In this document: positions 60,119 through 64,000 of the stretch, in pieces
How positions within the stretch are numbered: the stretch's first letter is position 1
Layout of the letters: each line of letters begins with the position of its first letter
DNA from: Silvania hatchlandensis
GTDB lineage: Bacteria > Pseudomonadota > Gammaproteobacteria > Enterobacterales > Enterobacteriaceae
Direction of reading: 5' to 3'
Length of the DNA stretch: 64,000 nucleotides
Assembly (NCBI RefSeq): GCF_025564065.1
Contig: NZ_JAMGZK010000046.1
Coordinates: 1-64,000, forward strand
Notes under the pieces: model-generated
The model's database searches: none
What the model was told of the DNA's origin: nothing
Seen by the model: only the letters and a program-made list of their open reading frames with translations
Position numbers and translations under genes: made by a program

Positions 60119-61168
60119 ATGAAGAAAATATCTATTGTTGGCATTGCTGGAATTCCAGCCTGCTATGGCGGGTTTGAAACACTCGTGGAGAATCTTACCC
60201 AATATTCATCGGGTCGTGTTAGCTATACTGTCTTTTGTTCTGGAAAAATCTATGCTGAAAGGCTTAAGGAACATAATGGAGCTAATCTAAAATATATCAA
60301 TCTGCACGCGAATGGTATGCAGAGTATCCCTTACGATATTATTTCACTCTTTCAGTCAAGAAAGTCAGATGTAATATTAATATTGGGGGTTTCAGGATGT
60401 ATTGCACTACCTTTAATTCGCATGATATCAAAAGCTAAAATAATAACGAATATAGATGGGCTTGAATGGAAGCGTAATAAGTGGAATGCGGCTATTAAAT
60501 TTTTTTTGAAGTTTTCAGAAAGGATGGCTGTTAAGTTTTCTGATGTTGTTATTGCTGATAATTATCAGATTACCAAATATGTAAAAGAAAGTTACGATGT
60601 TAATGCAGAGACAATCGCTTATGGTGGCGATCATGTTTTAACAGGTGGTGAGATTGGCATCTCCAGTAATTATTATCTTTCACTTTGCCGTATTGAACCT
60701 GAAAATAACGTCGAGATGATTCTGGAGACTTTTTCAAGGACGCAAAAGAATTTGAAATTTGTCGGCAATTGGAACAGTAGTGATTTCGGGAAAAGAATGA
60801 TTAAAAAATATTCTGAATTTACTAATATTGAAATGATTGCACCTGTTTATAATCTTGATGAGTTATTTGTTCTTCGTTCGAAGTGTAAGGGTTATGTGCA
60901 CGGGCATTCTGCCGGCGGGACAAATCCTTCTTTAGTTGAAATTATGCACTTTGCAAAACCTGTTTTTGCGTTCGATTGTTCTTTTAATCGATACACTACT
61001 GATAATAGAGCGATTTATTTTGCTGATACAGTTGATTTAGTTGATAAATTAACTGATGAAGAATTGTTATCTGCTGAAATGCAGGAATGCGCATTGTCCA
61101 TGCAAGAAATTGCGAGAACAAGATATACATGGAAGACTATTGCTGAAAGTTATGAAGCACTTTATTAA
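60119..61168 (+). CDS. DUF1972-type glycosyltransferase of the O-antigen cluster
   Basis: This 349-residue GT-B enzyme begins KKISIVGIAGIPACYGGFET, the hallmark of the DUF1972 N-terminal domain; ITNIDGLEWKRNKW and the C-terminal AGGTNPSLVEIMHFAKPV are also typical. Characterised relatives are mostly rhamnosyltransferases of capsule and O-antigen loci. That sits oddly with the dead rmlD here, so another donor is possible. It is the last gene of the cassette, with 98 bp to gnd. Confidence 0.87.
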   Translation: MKKISIVGIAGIPACYGGFETLVENLTQYSSGRVSYTVFCSGKIYAERLKEHNGANLKYINLHANGMQSIPYDIISLFQSRKSDVILILGVSGCIALPLIRMISKAKIITNIDGLEWKRNKWNAAIKFFLKFSERMAVKFSDVVIADNYQITKYVKESYDVNAETIAYGGDHVLTGGEIGISSNYYLSLCRIEPENNVEMILETFSRTQKNLKFVGNWNSSDFGKRMIKKYSEFTNIEMIAPVYNLDELFVLRSKCKGYVHGHSAGGTNPSLVEIMHFAKPVFAFDCSFNRYTTDNRAIYFADTVDLVDKLTDEELLSAEMQECALSMQEIARTRYTWKTIAESYEALY

Positions 61169-61266
61169 AAATGACGTATTACACATCCTACACATATAGG
61201 TTAACATCTAAGTCACTTTTCAAGCCGCACATAGGTTGCGGTGACCACACCTGACAGGAGTATGTA

Positions 61267-62673
61267 ATGTCCAAGCAACAGATCGGCGTCGTCGGTATGG
61301 CAGTGATGGGGCGCAACCTGGCGCTCAATATCGAAAGCCGTGGTTATACCGTCTCCGTATTCAATCGCTCTCGTGATAAAACCGAAGAAGTGATTGCAGA
61401 GAACCCGGGCAAAAAACTGGTTCCTTTCTATACGGTTCAGGAGTTTGTTGAATCCCTGGAAACGCCTCGTCGGATCCTGTTAATGGTGAAAGCAGGCGCT
61501 GGCACAGATGCAGCTATCGACTCCCTGAAGCCGTATCTGGAAAAAGGCGACATCATCATTGATGGCGGTAATACCTTCTACCATGACACCATTCGTCGTA
61601 ACCGTGAACTGTCTGCTGAAGGCTTCAACTTTATCGGTACCGGTGTTTCCGGTGGTGAAGAGGGTGCCCTGAAAGGCCCATCTATCATGCCTGGCGGTCA
61701 GAAAGATGCCTATGAGCTGGTAGCGCCTATTCTGACTAAGATTGCTGCGGTTGCTGAAGACGGTGAGCCGTGTGTGACCTACGTTGGTCCAGATGGTGCA
61801 GGTCACTATGTGAAGATGGTTCATAACGGTATTGAATACGGTGACATGCAGCTGATCGCTGAAGCCTACTCTCTGCTGAAAGGCGGTCTGAACCTCTCTA
61901 ATGAAGAGCTGGCGCAAACCTTCACCGAGTGGAACAACGGCGAACTGAGTAGCTACCTGATCGACATTACCAAAGACATCTTCACCAAGAAAGATGAAGA
62001 GGGTAAATACCTGGTCGACGTCATTCTGGATGAAGCGGCGAACAAAGGTACCGGTAAATGGACCAGCCAGAGCTCTCTGGATCTCGGCGAGCCTCTGTCT
62101 CTGATTACAGAATCTGTATTCGCACGTTATATCTCTTCCCTGAAAGAGCAGCGTGTTGCCGCCTCTAAAGTACTGAGCGGCCCACAGGCCAAGCCAGCGG
62201 GCGATAAAGCAGAATTTATCGAGAAAGTCCGTCGCGCACTGTACCTGGGTAAACTCGTCTCTTATGCGCAGGGCTTCTCACAGTTGCGTGCTGCATCTGA
62301 TGAGAACAACTGGGATCTGAATTACGGCGAAATCGCGAAGATCTTCCGTGCCGGCTGCATCATTCGTGCGCAGTTCCTGCAGAAAATCACCGATGCTTAT
62401 GCAGAAAACGCGGGTATTGCTAACCTGCTGCTGGCTCCGTACTTCAAGCAAATTGCTGACGATTATCAGCAAGCGCTGCGCGACGTGGTTGCCTATGCGG
62501 TACAGAACGGTATTCCGGTTCCAACCTTCTCTGCTGCAGTGGCGTACTACGACAGCTACCGTGCTGCTGTACTGCCAGCTAACCTGATTCAGGCGCAGCG
62601 TGACTACTTTGGTGCGCACACCTACAAGCGCACTGATAAAGAAGGTGTGTTCCACACCGAATGGCTGGATTAA
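61267..62673 (+). CDS. gnd: 6-phosphogluconate dehydrogenase
   Basis: This 468-residue enzyme of the oxidative pentose phosphate pathway converts 6-phosphogluconate to ribulose-5-phosphate with [24 protein letters not shown] is the cofactor site, [13 protein letters not shown] holds the catalytic lysine near 184, and the C-terminal tail is [25 protein letters not shown] precedes the ATG. It marks the right border of the O-antigen locus; base composition returns to the genome norm here. Confidence 0.98.
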   Translation: MSKQQIGVVGMAVMGRNLALNIESRGYTVSVFNRSRDKTEEVIAENPGKKLVPFYTVQEFVESLETPRRILLMVKAGAGTDAAIDSLKPYLEKGDIIIDGGNTFYHDTIRRNRELSAEGFNFIGTGVSGGEEGALKGPSIMPGGQKDAYELVAPILTKIAAVAEDGEPCVTYVGPDGAGHYVKMVHNGIEYGDMQLIAEAYSLLKGGLNLSNEELAQTFTEWNNGELSSYLIDITKDIFTKKDEEGKYLVDVILDEAANKGTGKWTSQSSLDLGEPLSLITESVFARYISSLKEQRVAASKVLSGPQAKPAGDKAEFIEKVRRALYLGKLVSYAQGFSQLRAASDENNWDLNYGEIAKIFRAGCIIRAQFLQKITDAYAENAGIANLLLAPYFKQIADDYQQALRDVVAYAVQNGIPVPTFSAAVAYYDSYRAAVLPANLIQAQRDYFGAHTYKRTDKEGVFHTEWLD

Positions 62674-62701
62674 TCTGATTTAACTCAGTCATATAGCGAA
62701 G

Positions 62702-62727
62702 CCCGGCGAAATCAGCCGGGTTTTTTT
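62702..62727 (+). terminator. gnd terminator
   Basis: CCCGGC and GCCGGG form a 6-bp stem around a 7-base loop, followed directly by seven T residues. It starts 28 bases after the gnd stop and is a classical intrinsic terminator. Confidence 0.92.
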
Positions 62728-62925
62728 ACGTCTACGATCCCCATGTTTTCTCGGTTAACCAATACACTGCAGTTTTCACTAGTTAAAAATTCCGATATTT
62801 CTCTATTCTCTAGTCATTTCAGCTGCTTGACATCAACTTAGCATACGCGCTAAAAACCTCACATCTGCTTATTACGGTGGCGCGGTCGTCGCTCCCTGAC
62901 ACTCACTCATATAGAAGTTGAATGA

Positions 62926-64000
62926 ATGAAAATAACAATCTCCGGAACAGGTTATGTTGGTCTCTCAAATGGGATCCTGATTGCGCAACACCATGAAGTG
63001 GTGGCACTGGATATCGTGCAAGCTAAAGTGGATATGTTGAACCAGAAAATTTCTCCCATTGTTGATAAAGAGATCCAGGAATATCTGACCTACAAACCAC
63101 TGAATTTTCGTGCAACCACGGATAAAGCAGATGCGTATCGCGATGCTGATTTTGTGATTATTGCGACGCCGACGGATTACGATCCAAAAACGAACTATTT
63201 TAATACCTCAAGCGTAGAAGCGGTGATCAAGGATGTGACGGAACTCAACCCTAACGCCGTGATGATCATCAAATCGACCATCCCTGTCGGCTTCACCCAA
63301 TCGATTAAAGAAGAGCTGGGTATCGATAATGTCATTTTCTCACCGGAGTTCCTGCGTGAGGGGAGGGCATTGTACGATAACCTGCATCCATCGCGCATTG
63401 TCATCGGTGAGCGCTCAGCGCGTGCTCAACGCTTTGCTGCTCTGTTGCAGGAAGGTGCGATCAAGAAAGATATCGATGTGCTGTTCACCGATGCAACTGA
63501 AGCTGAGGCCATCAAGCTCTTTGCCAATACCTATCTGGCGATGCGCGTGGCCTATTTTAACGAGTTGGACAGCTATGCGGAGAGCCTGGGGTTGAACTCC
63601 CGGCAGATCATCGAAGGCGTTTGCCTGGATCCGCGTATCGGCAACCACTACAACAATCCATCCTTTGGTTATGGGGGTTACTGCCTGCCGAAAGATACCA
63701 AACAGCTGCTGGCTAACTATCAATCGGTACCAAACAACATCATCTCAGCAATCGTGGATGCTAACCGCACCCGTAAAGACTTTATCGCTGATTCGATCCT
63801 GGCGCGCCACCCTAAAGTGGTCGGGGTGTATCGTCTGATAATGAAGAGCGGGTCAGATAACTTCCGCGCGTCGTCCATTCAGGGGATTATGAAGCGAATC
63901 AAGGCCAAGGGAATCCAGGTCATTATTTACGAACCGGTGATGAAAGAAGATCACTTCTTCCACTCACGCGTGGTTCGCGACCTGGACACTTTTAAGAAAG
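62926..64000 (+). CDS. ugd: UDP-glucose 6-dehydrogenase (3' end outside window)
   Basis: The first 358 codons of an enzyme that is about 388 residues long in E. coli are present; the frame is open at the window edge. It oxidises UDP-glucose to UDP-glucuronate for colanic acid and for lipid A modification. The NAD motif [12 protein letters not shown] is at the N-terminus, [15 protein letters not shown] near residue 80, and the catalytic Cys253 lies in [13 protein letters not shown]. The 252-bp gap before it holds the gnd terminator and should hold the ugd promoter, which in E. coli is under PhoP, PmrA and Rcs control; no box was clearly resolved. Confidence 0.97.
   Translation, partial: MKITISGTGYVGLSNGILIAQHHEVVALDIVQAKVDMLNQKISPIVDKEIQEYLTYKPLNFRATTDKADAYRDADFVIIATPTDYDPKTNYFNTSSVEAVIKDVTELNPNAVMIIKSTIPVGFTQSIKEELGIDNVIFSPEFLREGRALYDNLHPSRIVIGERSARAQRFAALLQEGAIKKDIDVLFTDATEAEAIKLFANTYLAMRVAYFNELDSYAESLGLNSRQIIEGVCLDPRIGNHYNNPSFGYGGYCLPKDTKQLLANYQSVPNNIISAIVDANRTRKDFIADSILARHPKVVGVYRLIMKSGSDNFRASSIQGIMKRIKAKGIQVIIYEPVMKEDHFFHSRVVRDLDTFKK

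Noticed and set aside
53821-61266. Insertion sequence or transposase remnants in the O-antigen locus.
   Set aside because: Looked for because of the composition shift and pseudogene, but no transposase-like frame, terminal inverted repeats or target duplications were seen.

Overview
The window is chromosomal DNA of a member of the Enterobacteriaceae that is not E. coli itself but is close to the Enterobacter/Lelliottia/Leclercia group. Almost every gene has a recognisable E. coli counterpart of nearly equal length in near-identical order, with GC-rich third codon positions. The genus is inferred from general appearance only. No tRNA, rRNA, CRISPR array, insertion sequence or prophage was seen.

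Layout. 1-2.7 kb: yegS and trhP (yegQ), reverse strand. 2.8-6.3 kb: a blue-light signalling module, ycgZ-ymgA-ariR divergent from bluF-bluR, placed between trhP and baeR. In E. coli K-12 this module lies elsewhere on the chromosome and yegP occupies this spot. 6.3-17.3 kb: the mdtABCD-baeSR envelope-stress efflux operon. 17.4-28.2 kb: yegD, alkA, dgcE, udk, dcd, asmA and yegH, a conserved housekeeping block. 28.2-51.3 kb: the complete colanic acid cluster wza to wcaM (20 genes), preceded by an RcsAB-type box and a JUMPstart/ops leader. 51.5-52.4 kb: galF. 52.6-61.2 kb: the O-antigen locus, consisting of JUMPstart, rmlB, a heavily decayed rmlD pseudogene, then an AT-rich cassette (wzx, two GT2 glycosyltransferases, wzy, two GT4-type glycosyltransferases). 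61.3-64 kb: gnd and the first 358 codons of ugd, cut by the window edge.

How the parts work together. In E. coli, BluF in blue light relieves BluR repression of ycgZ-ymgA-ariR, and the small proteins act through the Rcs phosphorelay to raise colanic acid production. Here that sensor module lies about 25 kb from its presumed output operon (wza-wcaM), with dgcE (c-di-GMP synthesis) in between. manC, manB, gmd, fcl, galF and ugd supply GDP-mannose, GDP-fucose and UDP-glucuronate for colanic acid. The O-antigen locus has kept rmlB, but rmlD is dead and rmlA and rmlC are absent. The locus therefore cannot make dTDP-rhamnose by itself, and the present AT-rich cassette looks like a replacement of an older rhamnose-type O-antigen cluster.

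The less ordinary points are the relocated light module with its cluster of TGTACA operator-like repeats, the rmlD ruin with an orphan rmlB, and the unassigned O-antigen cassette. No wholly new type of system was identified.
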